This document shows, piece by piece, positions 26,556 to 38,518 of a stretch of DNA of 57,689 nucleotides. Position 1 is the first letter of the stretch. Each line of letters begins with the position of its first letter. The stretch covers positions 1 through 57,689 of the forward strand of contig MZZL01000391.1 of assembly GCA_002749535.1 (NCBI GenBank). Reading direction: 5' to 3'. The translations under genes and the position numbers were made by a program. This DNA is from Apophysomyces variabilis. Lineage: Eukaryota > Mucoromycota > Mucoromycetes > Mucorales > Mucoraceae. The notes under the pieces were generated by a model. The model saw nothing but the letters and a program-made list of their open reading frames with translations. It ran no database searches and was not told the origin of the DNA.

Positions 26556-28294
26556 ATGCCATTCGGAGTGGCTCATGAGCTTGTGTGCCAGATATCTAGA
26601 AGCGCCCTTTGGTCATTCTTTTCCGACATCAAGTTAGAGGATGTGCACAACGTGCCCTCCGAGGAAGAGGGTCCTCTTATAGTGTAAGTACTAGCTTGGC
26701 TGATTACAATTTCTTGACTCTAATGGGTTTTCTTTTCTGTCTATTTTATCGTATAGAGCAGCCACACACCATAATATGATAGTAGATCCTGCTGTCCTCT
26801 CTGTCACTTTCCCTGGTAACCGTCGCTTACATTACTGGGCCAAAGATAGCATGTTTAAGAATCCCCATGCGAAAAGTTTCCTGGAGAACGCTGGCGTCGT
26901 TCCGGTTGACCGAAAGACAAAGAATAATGCACTGCTATACAAAGCTACACTTGAAGTCCTCCGCTTAGGTGAAGCAGTAGCCGTGTTTCCTGAAGGAACC
27001 AGCCATACGTTGCCGCGTTTAGGAGTGTTCAAAGACGGCACGAGTTTTGTAAAGTGCTTTTTTTAGGTAATTTACGCTCACTAATTTTTTTTATCCAATA
27101 GGCAGCTCTTGAGTATGCAAAATCGGTTGCGGATGATCCACGACCAAATGCTGATGGTTCCTTGCCAAAGAGTGCAGCCGTACTTCCAGTAGGAATTGTC
27201 TATCCCGAGAAATCCAAATATCGTAGTGTTGCTATTGTGAGGTGAAGGATACAACAATGATGATAGGCATAACTCATTATGAGATAGGTACGGAAAACCG
27301 ATCAAGACGGACCAGTACATTGAATTATTCCGGGAAGAGCCCAAAGCAGCCGCAAAGCAGCTGACCAGAGACATGGAAAAGGCTATCGAGGCGCTAACAG
27401 TAAATGCACCTGACTGGGAAAGCCGTGACGCAGCTGAAATGGCACGATGGCTGTTATTTCCTGGTGAAGATGGTCTTATGCAAGACTATGTTACTGTAAC
27501 CCAAAGGTATTACATGCGATTAACATTTTCAAAGCTAACTGGAGTTTAGTCTGATCAATGCTCTCTCGCAGCTGTCACAGAGCAAAAAGGAAATTGCCAA
27601 GCTGCAGCAGAGCTTGCGTGCTTATCGGTTGGAATTAAATGCGCTTGCATTGAAGGACTACCATATCGCGAAATATAACAAAGACATCACGGCTACATCG
27701 ACAACCATTGCATTGCTCCGACGGATATTCATATCACTAATTGATCTCCCACTTTTCCTTCCGGGATTGATTGCTCACTTCCCTTTATATGTGGCAGGCT
27801 ACTTTGCAGGGAAACTTGAGATATACGAGGAAGTACGTGCACAAAACAAGATCTTCTTTGGGTTGGCCCTTGTTCCTATTATCTACATCGCAACGTTCTT
27901 TTGGGGCTGGTATTACTTGTTTGGTGGCACTTTCTTCGGATTTTTTGTTGCGGTCGCAACCCTCGCCATCTTCATCTGGTACCATGTGGTGTCCATTGAC
28001 GAACGCTATGAACACTTTAAGGATCTGGTTGGTCGGTGGCGCTTGTTTGATGCAGTTGTTCTAGGTCGAGGAATGTGGCGAAGAAAACAACGGATTCTCG
28101 AGCTTAAAAGGCTACGTGATGCCAACCTGACGGGCGTCAGACAGATGATCAAAACATACAAATCCGAAAATGACGATGTTCATGCAGTATGGCGCGCCAT
28201 CCGCGCTCGTGTTCGAAGATTCGGGGATGCAGCCAAACTACATGGAAGACGTAAAGCGTTGGCAAAACAATTTGAATGGTCATTTGAAGGATGA
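26556..28294 (+). CDS. Glycerol-3-phosphate / dihydroxyacetone-phosphate acyltransferase (Gat1/Sct1-like)
   Basis: First committed step of glycerolipid synthesis: acylates sn-1 of glycerol-3-phosphate (or DHAP) with acyl-CoA in the ER membrane. Starts MPFGVAHELVCQISRS. After the first intron comes VAATHHNMIVDP, with the catalytic HX4D motif. Further PlsC-domain blocks follow: GVVPVDRKTKNNALLY, VAVFPEGTSHTLPRL (the FPEGxS motif) and SAAVLPVGIVYPEKSKYRS. The C-terminal half has hydrophobic spans (LIDLPLFLPGLIAHFPLYVA; LALVPIIYIATFFWGWYYL; FFGFFVAVATLAIFIWYHVV) and a basic tail. There are about five exons; the large last exon holds 27614-28294. The length, near 500 residues, is a little shorter than the yeast enzymes, which have longer tails. 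Confidence 0.9.
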
Positions 28295-29887
28295 TCGTTA
28301 AATGAATATTATAGCTCTCGCTTTCGTTCTTTACTACGGGTTTTTTCAAAAGTTTTTGAAGATTCCACCCAAAATTGTTTTAAGTTTCGAAGAGTCAAAT
28401 TTTGCAAAATCATCCAATCAAACCATGAAGATTCCAATAAGAGATTTTGAATCAAAGACGTGTTCTTGTTCAGGGGCAAGCGTAACTCCATCACGAAGAC
28501 ATAGATACCCATCCCACTAATTAGAAGATAATTCTAAACGACCCAATGCTTAAAACAGTAGAGGATACGGGAAAATATCAGCGAAAATAACCGATTCTTT
28601 TTGTGTCATGCAAAACGCCAGATACCTTTATGATGTATGGAAAAGCAGTTGGTAAAGGTTAAACTTCATTTAATTGTCAACGTAAATAGTTTGAATTACT
28701 GAATATTAATACATACTAGGAGGATTACATGCTGCTTAAATGAAGCCATGGTTGTCAACGTGCTGATCCTTGTTCTCAGTGTCCTGTGGATCATCTCACA
28801 AACAAGATAATTACGGAGCTATTGATTATGCCACCATATTAGCTTTCTCAATTACGTGAAATGTCGTTCATAACTACCCGTTGTGTTGAATAAATTAGAG
28901 GAACCACTTCATACCTAATAATGCTAATCATGCCCATAATTTGATAAAGGAGGAAGTGGAAGACAACTAGAAAAATGTAAGACTTTGACTCCAAAGTATA
29001 TCATTCCATTTGATTCTTGAAATGAGATCCAGCTCGCTTATCAAAGGTCAATAGTATTTGTGATGGAAACAACGGAATGAACATACCAAACCCAAAAAAT
29101 TGTATGTAACAGTTGGTCATAAAGTGACCCATATCCCAGTCAACCATAATATATATATACCTTTGTGGAAGCTCTCAAAGCAGCCTATCATATCAAAGAG
29201 ACTTGAGGAGAAATAGAAATGAGTAGATGAACATTTAAGAAGCCGTGTGCCTGAAGTCCAATCAAGCTTTGTGATGGAATTCTCCCAGGTTATCCAGCAT
29301 TCTGCAACTGTTTTTTCCCTTCCTCTTTTACAATAGGAAAGACTAAAAAATAAGTGTGCATTAGGTGATCTATGTATTTTGCAGTTAGTGGGATTGAACA
29401 GTTTCGCATACATCGTCATTATGTTTCAGGCAAAGATAAGTTCAACTTAGAATGAAAGCATTTACTCATATTCATGCTTAAGCTGCTAAACGAAATAATA
29501 TATAGATTTGGTAGTTATATGTTATTCGAAGAAACGGTGTTTGCACGTTTTCTCCAACGGTTTAAATGATGTGTTTATGAAGATGTTGTCAATTGAACAG
29601 TGATCGAAGTGACTCGTCATCAGACTTCGAGAGTTGTCAAAACTTAGATGCCACTCTGTTTTCCTCCTTATGCAGCTCTTTCTTCCACTTCTCTTACCAA
29701 TGGATTCATTACTTCTCTTGTCAGCAATTTTAGTTTCGCTTGGTCTGCCCCCTTATCCTCCTATTTTGTACACGCTTATTAAAAAAGTAATACGAAAATT
29801 TCAACGAGAGGCAGAGGAAGCCGAGGCACAAGATATGTTGCTGATATATGAGATTCATTGATCTTACATGGCATATCCATAGCTACA
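28295..29887. other. Intergenic region
   Basis: About 1.6 kb, AT-rich, with a TATATATA tract at 29149-29157. A 75-codon frame at 29634-29861 (rich in Leu) lies just upstream of the Fanzor relic but shows no domain. Nothing else is supported. Confidence 0.35.
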
Positions 29888-32587
29888 TGTCGAGATTGCG
29901 GTGCCCTTGGGCATAAGACAAAGAGAAGTCGCGAATGCCCCTTGTCAAAAGCATATGGTACAAAAAAAGCAGATTGACCATTGTCAAAACCCTAATCGCA
30001 TAATTTCTAACAGGGAAGAGAAAAACCATTGATGACAACATTGAGACTAAGAGACAAAAGAAGCGCGGAAGAGTCGAGTGCGATCGGCAAACAAAAATCC
30101 ATCGACTTCTTCAGCGCTATGTAGTTCTTGTGGGCACACGGAACACACAACAGCTAGATCGGTTCAATGCGAGAATCACGTTCCTACTATCAAAGAAAAG
30201 GTCCAAGAAACTTTTGCTTCCGGTAGCGAAACGTACACAAGGGTGGTCGCATTTGATTCATTTGTTCGCGCCGAGCACCGTGACCAGTTGCACCGCAAGA
30301 TTATTGAGCTATGTAGCTTCGTTCGAGAAGTCGTTTGCCGAGCGCAGATCTTTGTAAATGGATACGTCATTAACACTGCTGAAACAGAGATTCCGGTTTG
30401 CATATTCTCGCAAAACTTCTGGTACAGTGTCTGCCAGTTAGTACTTGGGAAAGCGATCTGGAACAAGAACACAAAATTTCCCCCAAGCGTGCGTATACAT
30501 TGGGACACATTCAGCCAACAGCATCCAGATATAGTTTATCCTCTACGAGGATTTGTCGGATACAGTGACGCTCTTGCAGCCGCATGCACCACGTTGCAGA
30601 TCGCTTACACGAACCATATAGTCGAGAACTTCAATAACCACATTGCCGCTTATTGCATACATCGATTCGAGCAGCTTCTTCCAGTATGAATTCTATAAAT
30701 GTGTTGCATTAAAACTTATGTTCTACATAGGAGCTTACCAAAGCTCAAATCAAAGCAATCTGTTGGGATTACGTAGTTGAAGTCATTGTTGATGGTGAGC
30801 CACACAGGCCGACAACATTAGTAAGCACAGTATATATTCGTGCAGTGAATGCTGCGAAGACAGTGTTGGATGAGCTCAGTCATCGCATACACAGTCCTTG
30901 TCGTCCCGCCGATCTCTCTGCTTCGCCCGGATCATATATTCTTGTGCTCCGCTTCATACTACAAAGCTTCACTTTGGCGCATCGAGAAGCCGAGGCAGCT
31001 TCAGCTCTCATAGGTTTAGCCGGAATTCAAGATGATGACCAACAAAGCATCACGCCGCCAAGGCTGTTTTCTTTGGTCCCCACTTCTTTTGTTCGGCTGG
31101 AGATTTATAACAATTGACGGTAACGCACTGCAGATACTTTTGTCAGCTCGTCGACCCAGCAACAACTATGAATCAACTGATAAGTATGAAGCAAACTTCA
31201 ATTTATTTAACCAGTGCTTCGATCTGGAGAAGTATGGTTTCGGAAGGTAGAATATACTACTATGCAGCTGACTATGGTCCGAAACAAACATTTAGCACAG
31301 GAGAGACAATCAGCAACTATATCGTAATCAAATAGTGACAGACGGGTTCTCAGTTCATTTCCAGTTCTCCCGAGCGAAAAGCACCCAAAGCCATTCAGAA
31401 GAACAAATCAGGCTCCAAGATTTGACCACTGACGAAGTTGCCCAATTCTACCGACCTGTTGCGGTGGATCCAGGCATTGGACACTTATACACAGCCTCTT
31501 ACAGTCATGGCGCGGACCAGCATGAAATCAGAAATGTTCCACTGCGGAATATTATGCTGTCACTGGGTCAGGTCGTGGGAATCACGTCTTAGACAAAGAT
31601 AAACGGGCAACAGACATCAAAGACTTCGAGTCCAAGTTTCCCACGGACAAGACAACTGAAAATGACCAATACGCCAAATACGTGAACTATTTTTTTATGC
31701 ATCGAGATGCGATTTTTAGGTTCTATCACTCTGGTCGCGGTCATTCTCGTTTTCAGAACTACCAAGGCAGACAACGGGCGCGAGAGGAAGGAGTCAATAT
31801 TTTGGTGCACGGTGGAAAGAAGTACAATCGTAGAAAGGGGAAAAAAAAGAGAAACAGAATAGAAAGATCAAGAAATCGCGAGGGAAAAAAAAAAAGAAGA
31901 GAACAAGGGAACGCAGGATGAAGCGAGCAATGCTACTCAAGGTGTAGAAGTGTAAGTAAAATATTCTATCTCTCTATGTCTAGGTTTATAACGAGCGATA
32001 TGTTTATTACAGTCTTAGTAGGACCGCAGAATCCGCTGTTAGGTCGACAACCAGCAATCGAAGACTCCCTCGTTGGAAGAAAACAAAAGTAAAGTTTGAT
32101 AATGATGGCAAGATACCTCTTGTTGTCTTCGGCAGCAGAATGTTTGGCAAAGGTCAAATGAAGTATAAACGACATCCCCAGGAATTGTGGGCCAGCCTTG
32201 GAGGAACGTTAAACGAAAAGAGAAAAATTACCTAAGTCCTTGTTGTGACCATAGACGAGTACCTATCGTCTCAGGTAAACAAACTAGTCATATTATATTG
32301 CAATCGTTTTTATCTCATATAATCATATCTAGATATGCAACTCGTGCCATAGCAGAACTTTGACGAAACTCAAGACTTTGGATGGCGTCACTCACCACAG
32401 TGTCCTGGACCGTAAAACCTGCGGTACCCTGTGGAATCGAGATGTTAATGCTGCCAAAAATCTTTTTGAAATCGCCGTATCAGTATGGTCTACTGGAAAC
32501 CGACCCGCTGTCTTCAGTCGATCCGTGCCAGATGAAACTCGAACCAATATTACCGCTGCGAACGCGGGTTTCCCCACTGGGATTTAG
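29888..32587 (+). pseudogene. Fanzor (eukaryotic TnpB-like RNA-guided nuclease) gene, decayed
   Basis: Pieces in order: CCHC knuckle CRDCGALGHKTKRSREC (29890s); an intron 29958-30013; a second knuckle CSSCGHTEHTTARSVQC (about 30118-30170); N-terminal helical region ending in GFVGYSDALAAACTTLQIAY; an intron 30684-30730; ITIDGNALQILLSARRPSNN; RuvC-I RPVAVDPGIGHLYTASY; EYYAVTGSGRGN; DFESKFPTDKT; the ILVHGGKKYNR segment; IPLVVFGSRMFGKGQMKYKR; TIDEYLSSQ; intron 32275-32332; zinc ribbon CNSCHSR; and RuvC-III LWNRDVNAAKNLFEIAVSVW. Fanzors are known RNA-guided DNA endonucleases carried by eukaryotic transposons. This copy is dead: frames shift near 31090 and 31548 (probably elsewhere too), TAA interrupts at 32233-32235, and one zinc-ribbon Cys of the second pair reads Arg (CGT, 32411-32413). 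Confidence 0.85.
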
Positions 32588-32782
32588 ATTGTTACGGTAC
32601 GGGTATCAGGCAATGTTTCCCTGTTAGTATTATTCTGCTAATGCTTATCTTCTCTAGATGTTCAAATCGGTAAGCCTTCTATCACATTTTAAGAGGATAC
32701 TTACTACCAGTCGTTGGCAAATTCTTTATAACTTTTATCTCCAAATCTTCAAAAACTTTTGAATAAACCAGTACGAGAGTTA

Positions 32783-34034
32783 CTGTATTTCCAAAAATTA
32801 AAGTCGCATCTAGCAAATTCAGTTGGCGCGTTCTGAAAACTGGGCTTGACGCTAACAGATTACATTAATTGTCGTGTTATAAGAGTTGGAATTGACCAAT
32901 TTTTACATACCTGTCATAAAACTGACAAGGCCATATCCATCTCCCCGACAAGTGAATGCCAGATGCATATATAAATTTCATTTGGTGAATAATAGAAGAA
33001 AAATAACAATAATATTCAATGACACTTACTAAATATCGGGCGTAAAAGCCCTATCCACTTGACTCTTGGATCCTTTTCTGCCTTTTTGCTTGCTGCCTCT
33101 CAGATCGCCTTAAAGGAGCTCGGGACGATTCTGGTGTTTCTTCTTCTCGTCCTTAAGACCAGGGTGGTTCAACCATTGTCTCTGTTCGGCTAGCTCTTCT
33201 CCGGCTTCCTACAGAGTGAGTGATCATTGTTGTCTCTTCTTTTCTAGGATGTACACATGAGCAGAATAATAATTGAAGGTGGCGCCGTAAGGCAAAAGAA
33301 TATGAAATGTTTGACCTGCACTGAGTCTCGAGCTTTGAGATAAAAGTGTGGATTTCTTCACACGACGGATAATTTAACGGTTTTAGATATATTCTCTTTT
33401 TGCTTTATAGCTTCCTGGAGACATGTTAAAGTGTTAAAAATAAAATTCTGTCAATTCGCGGAAGAGAGCAATATCGATTTTTGATCAAACAAGATTAAGT
33501 TTATTCAGTGGTTCAAATGAGCGCAAAAATAATAAATGTGTTCGACCAGGCTAGACCAATCTCGTAAGATGTGCAAGCTATGAAAAAACCTATTATGGGC
33601 TTAAATGAAAAAAAAAAGTTGAGGGGGGATGGAAAATATCGGGGAAGGGTGTGAGTATCGAAAAAAGCCTTTTTGCAAGTAAGGAGCGGGCGACGGCAGG
33701 ACGGACAGGGGCCTGATGCGACGGATAGCTTTTGAGGAGATATCGATATGTATTAGGCATGTGGATTGAATGTACGGGTTGTATTACAGGAAATAAATTC
33801 AACAGACTTGGCGTTTAGGGAAACTAGAGCCTACCATCTGGAGAAGGGAAGCATTGTGTTGTTTGAGCCTACTAATTTCAACCGTGGCAGCAGCGGGTTC
33901 TGGTTTTGACTGTTTAATAGTGGGCATGGGGAGAGCTCAAGCATGTGGATGCATTTTTGAAATGAGGTAAAGCGAAAGCCACTGGACTACGACTTCGATT
34001 TTCTTGGTTTGTGAATTATTTTTGGGAGATACTG
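32783..34034 (-). mobile_element. TA-flanked terminal-inverted-repeat element, copy B (inverse orientation)
   Basis: The left end on the plus strand is TA|CTGTATTTCCAAAAATTA at 32781-32783; the right end is …TTTTTGGGAGATACTG|TA at 34034-34036. It shares with copy A (10791-12525) the cargo ATG region (33927 leftwards), the Arg/Ser ORF (about 33235-33020) and the ~190-bp terminal module. It is 1,252 bp against 1,735 bp for copy A; the missing part lies between the two cargo ORFs. Terminal TA dinucleotides are present on both sides. The copies have diverged by scattered substitutions, so this is not a recent duplication. Confidence 0.72.
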
Positions 34035-34865
34035 TATTACAATCTTTGTCTTTCTAGTATCTTATACGGTCTATTGAATGGAGTTTACCTCTACTACAAA
34101 CAAACTTTGTATCTGTGAAGGGATCCAGCTTATCCTAAAGATGACATAGATGTCATCAGTAAATCCATTATGCGAAAGAATATTTTGCGTGTATCAACCC
34201 AATCTTTCCGTGGATGCAAATTCGTCCAAACGAGGCAAAACTTCGGGACCGTCTATTCGTACCAGTAATTCGCACTGGGAAACTGGTGCAGATAGACGTT
34301 TCCCAAAATCTCATTTCCTCGACTGATGCCAAAAACGTATATTCGTTTTCGACGTTAAGTTTACTTGTCAACGCAGAACAAGTACTCATAGTCTCAAGTG
34401 CGCATGCATATTTATTTTGGATAACGTTCGTAACAATAGACACATACTCTGGGTCATATCCAATCCATCGAGGCACCCGATTTCAGAATCTTTTTAGTAC
34501 CCTTTATGTTCCTAGAATGTTATTTATACAGAGAACACTAGTTATATTTTAGTAATAGTAAGATCGTTATATGCACTTTCAGAGGAAAGCACAATTACTT
34601 CTTTCGATGTTTGGCTCTGTTCTTCTAAAGATTCCCCTTAAGCATTTCCATTGAACGGATATATCACGATCGTTTATATCCTCATCTGCCTAGTTCTTTA
34701 CCCCACATGACCTATGTTTTGAACTTCTGACACTTAGATTTTACTCTCTTCTCGCAAGCTAAGTATTCACTGGCTTAATTGTACCGTCACCGTCACTTAT
34801 CTTCCCCATGGTATTAGACCCTGCCTTCTCTCAAAAATAAAGTCTATATTTGTGTATCTAACGTT
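34035..34865. other. Intergenic region downstream of the ubiquitin protease gene
   Basis: No supported gene. A 112-codon frame at 34214-34552 has an antisense frame across much of its length and no domain. Confidence 0.35.
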
Positions 34866-36663
34866 CTACTTAAACAGGATCTGCGTGTCTTCAATATCTG
34901 ACACTTTCCAAACCATCTTTCTTTTCGGCGATTTAGATGCTTTTGATTGCCGTTTGGTACTTTCGGCATTAATAAGCCATGCGTCTTTGTCCCCCATTGC
35001 TGCTGAAAATGTCGGAGGTGATAGTTCTCCTCGAAGTGATCGGTTAGACTTCTCAATTGACCTGACAATCCATTCATGCTGTCGCAAAGCTGTTATACTT
35101 GTATCATGCGCCAATATAGTATCCTCCTTCGGATTTTTAGCTGGTAAGATTGTTTCCACTTTGTGTCTTTTAGGGTTTGCAAGCTGCTCATCGGAGTTGT
35201 CCCGCTTTGTACGTTTCTTCGCAACGGCTTGTTTTTCTCTCATATGATTGCTTGTGAATTCGGGGGCATTTGCTGGCGTCTGCAGATTTTGATGTTCTGG
35301 CAGTATGGGATGGTTTTCCTTTTGTTTAGCTGATGATATGGCGTCTACGCTTCCGGATTCTCGGGACGAGTGGCGTTCGTAAAAAAGGATGTATGCTTGC
35401 TGTGAGAATACTTCCTGTGTAGAAACAGGGGATACGTCCTCGTCATCCATCCGATACCATTTACCGCTAGAGTTCTTTACATAGGCGTAGTAGTGACCAG
35501 AGCTGCAGCCAACACCGAAGTGGACAAGCACAGCGTACAATCGGTATCGCGACTGATTCCGATTTACATTTTTTTCTTTGCTGACATATGGCGACATGTC
35601 GAGAAATTCGGGATATTTTACAGTGTTCATAACTTTTCGCATGGAGCCGTATCGCAAGTCAAAAGCGAACCGCTTGAGATGGATTGTAAGATTGGTAGGT
35701 AAACGGTGGATTGTCATCTGCTTGCCTGCTATGACCATTTGCTTACATCTACGCTTTCTGTGTCATACTCTGTAAAACCAACTTCATGCTAACTTACGCG
35801 TCGCATTTGTATCTGTTGGCTGGATCTTTCCCCCCAATAATATCGACTTTTATAAAATTCTTTAAAGCATTTTCCAAAGATTTTGCGCCGTGTAAATCCA
35901 CGCTAATGTCGAGGAAAGGTTCGTATGTATTTGATACAGCTTTGCATCGTTGGCATCGAAGCTGAGACTGAATCCGGCCTCCAAATATCTGATGAAGCAA
36001 TGTAGTCTCCTCTAACTTGGGATTCACCTTGCTTCTTAAAACCATGAGAAACTCATCTTTTCAAGTCGACCGCGTCTTACCCAAGGCCATGTAACGATGA
36101 CTTCTGAATAGCAGACAGCAAAAACATAAGAAATTCATGTGCATCCTCCTGTCGCCGTAATCTTAGAGTAGGAGATAACTCTAAACCCAACATGTTGATC
36201 AGCTAAATTAATCGAAAACCTAAAGTACCTCGCAGATTGGATGTGAAATAGCGCGGCAAGATCGCGGCACCCGGCTTGTTGCTTTTGTTTCCTTTAAAGC
36301 ATCGAAATACATGGGTTTCCATGCAACACAGTGCGCAATATCCTTTTACGGCACCTGTCCATTCATGAGTCGGAATCTTCTGAATATCCAAACTGTTACT
36401 GTCGACTTACATTCTTTCCGATGCGTTCCATCCAAAAGATACTGAGCTAGGGGCGGGGTATATGTCAAGCATTGCAATACTGAATTCAAGAAACATGTGT
36501 TCTGTCCGTTAACCAAGCCAGGACCAATTTTGTGCGAAAAAGTCCAGTGTGGCTTGAGTTTATGCCTGCTGAATAGTTCCTTTCCAGGAGCGATAGCCTT
36601 CTTCAATAAATCCTTGCTGTTGGATCGTTGAGTCTGCACCAAGTCGGCCCGGTTCTTCGTCAT
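34866..36663 (-). CDS. Ubiquitin carboxyl-terminal hydrolase, USP family (Usp36/42-like)
   Basis: Cysteine protease that removes ubiquitin. Starts MTKNRADLVQTQRSNSK (ATG 36663). Cys box: GPGLVNGQNTCFLNSVLQCL, with the catalytic Cys after NT. Then GYCALCCMETHVFRCF, the DAHEFLMFLL segment, a QLRCQRCKAVSNTYEPFLDI zinc-ribbon block, and LPTNLTIHLKRF. His box: GVGCSSGHYYAYVKN and WYRMDDEDVSPVS, ending in AYILFYER. The C-terminal ~170 residues are Ser/Lys-rich and basic (KKRTKRD, KRKMVWKVSD), suggesting nuclear or nucleolar location as for the Usp36 group, which is inference. About six exons with short introns. The true ATG is 36663; a slightly longer frame upstream has no ATG. Confidence 0.92.
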
Positions 36664-37751
36664 GACAGGGAGTGACACAAAGAAAAAGAAACAACTAAAG
36701 AAAAAAAAGTATTTTCGATTTGTTTGCTGGTTTTGGTAAGCGAAGTGCGACTCGCTCGTTGGGCCATGAGAGGTGTGGCTTTGAGTTTTCTGGTCCGGTC
36801 ACTCCGGGATTTAAGCTTTCGGGAAGTTCCAACGCAATTCCATCCAAGAGGTTCTCAAGAAGGAAGAGGATACAGGTCGAAAAAGCTTTTAATGGACCGT
36901 TAAGAAGGGAAAATTGGCACCCAAAGGCAAATACAGCAGACGTTGGCATTCTCAAACAAGCTGTGGTTATAGCCAGTTTGGTATCACTATCGACAGGCCA
37001 ACAGTTAAAGTCCTATGTGTCTCTGCACTTTGTACAGGCATAGAAATAAGAGGTTGTTGTTGATACACAACGTTAATCTTTATGCTTGAACCGGAACAGC
37101 GTGAAGGCAGTGCGTCAATATAATAGGCCACATCATGTTTTAGGAAAAGCATGAAAAAGTCGTGCAGTACGGAGAGACGATCTAGCAAGAACATTCTGAG
37201 CTAAGTTTAACCGGCCTGAACATGACCATTTCGTATTATAGCAGAGAGAATGTCGTGCGCGAAGAATTCCTATATAGTATAACCTTCGTGTTTCTTAGGA
37301 AACGACTTACTGTTTAAGGGACTTTACGTCAACGTACAGTACAATTACTTACTATATACATCATTTTTTCCGATCCCCTTCCCTATGTCTGTCTAACTTC
37401 TTTCTTATTTGAGCTTTTTCTATTGGATCTTGTGTGTTGCTCTACATCAGTATAAGTATTGCTCGTCTTTGTCATCAGAATGACAGGTTAGCTATTACAA
37501 GCACCTATCCAAATCAACGATCTACTTTGATTATTTTGGGCAATATCTTGAATATGTAGCTCAGCATAGTTCAATAACCACGCATTTTCTGTTTCTAGAT
37601 AGAAGCACCTAGAACAACTATTCAAAACCTCTTCATTATCCTTATAAGCAAGAAACGCTTTATCCACTTTACCATTCAACAACCTTATTACCGTTTAAAA
37701 TAACCCAGACTTTTACGCTATTACGTTAAGCATCAGCCCATTGTGAATGGA
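36664..37751. other. Intergenic region
   Basis: Upstream of the ubiquitin protease. An A-rich tract (36682-36713) lies just before its start codon. A 107-codon plus-strand frame at 36720-37043 has no recognisable domain and no splice or promoter support. Confidence 0.35.
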
Positions 37752-37948
37752 GAATTTGTATATGCATCTTGCGTTCGCTTGTTGAGAAGCTTGCCGTGGC
37801 GTCGTCAATTTTCTGACAGCTATGTAAAAATTGGTCAATTCCAACTCTTATAACACGGCAATTGATATGATTTGTTAGCGTCAAGCCCAGTTTTCAAAAT
37901 GCGCCAAGTGAGTTTGATACATGCGAGTTTAATTTTGAGAGATAAAAG
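37752..37948 (+). repeat. Stand-alone ~195-bp module of the TA-element family (copy C)
   Basis: From ATTTGTATATGCATCTTGCG to GAGATAAAAGTA. It matches 12340-12525 across its length (shared words include TTGTTAGCGTCAAGCCCAGT and GGTCAATTC) but has none of the cargo region. Both borders carry the weak inverted repeat described for copy A. It may be a MITE derived from the larger element, or a solo remnant. Confidence 0.7.
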
Positions 37949-38518
37949 TACTTGTGTTGTTTTTAACGGGATCTCTTTTATGCGTATTCTATCCTCTACT
38001 CATCCTATCTAGGGTTTGTATTTAAACCGATAAGTATTAAAATTATCCAAATATAATCACAGATGTATTATTTTGAATAGGAAATAATACGACGGCGGGA
38101 GGTAATCGTCATTCTTGAATTCCAGTCTTTCTATCCCAGATATCAAGAAATCCCTGATGACCCATCTCCTCTCCAAATCGATGTGTCGGTAATATCTTGA
38201 GTGAAGTTGTTATGAGGCCTAACTGTCCATCGATTCGTCTTTCTTTTTCCCTATTCAGCTCTTTGGCCGGTTCTCACTTAAAATTGGCTAACATTGCCGC
38301 TGATTTGCTATTCGTAACGTCGTGCTGCTCCATATAGGGCACGCACACGGGTGCACTGGAATTGCGAATGAACACGTTTGATGTCCTTGAATGGAACGGA
38401 TAAACATTTAGTCCGCAAGCCTTGACAGCGTGGATGTGTGAGCGAAGACTGCTTTTGGCTGTCCGAAGAAAGCCCGCCAGTGTCTTCCAGCACCGTTCCA
38501 TCGTTCCAACATTTGACA
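37949..38518. other. Intergenic region, presumed Vps1 promoter
   Basis: About 570 bp before the dynamin start. Minus-strand frames at 38274-38556 look like shadows; nothing else is supported. Confidence 0.35.

Noticed and set aside
34168..34552. Overlapping frames on both strands between element B and the ubiquitin protease
   Set aside because: Both frames lack motifs, and mutual overlap of this type is common in unselected sequence.
36720..37043. 107-codon plus-strand frame upstream of the ubiquitin protease
   Set aside because: It lacks domain, splice or composition support and sits in the presumed promoter.
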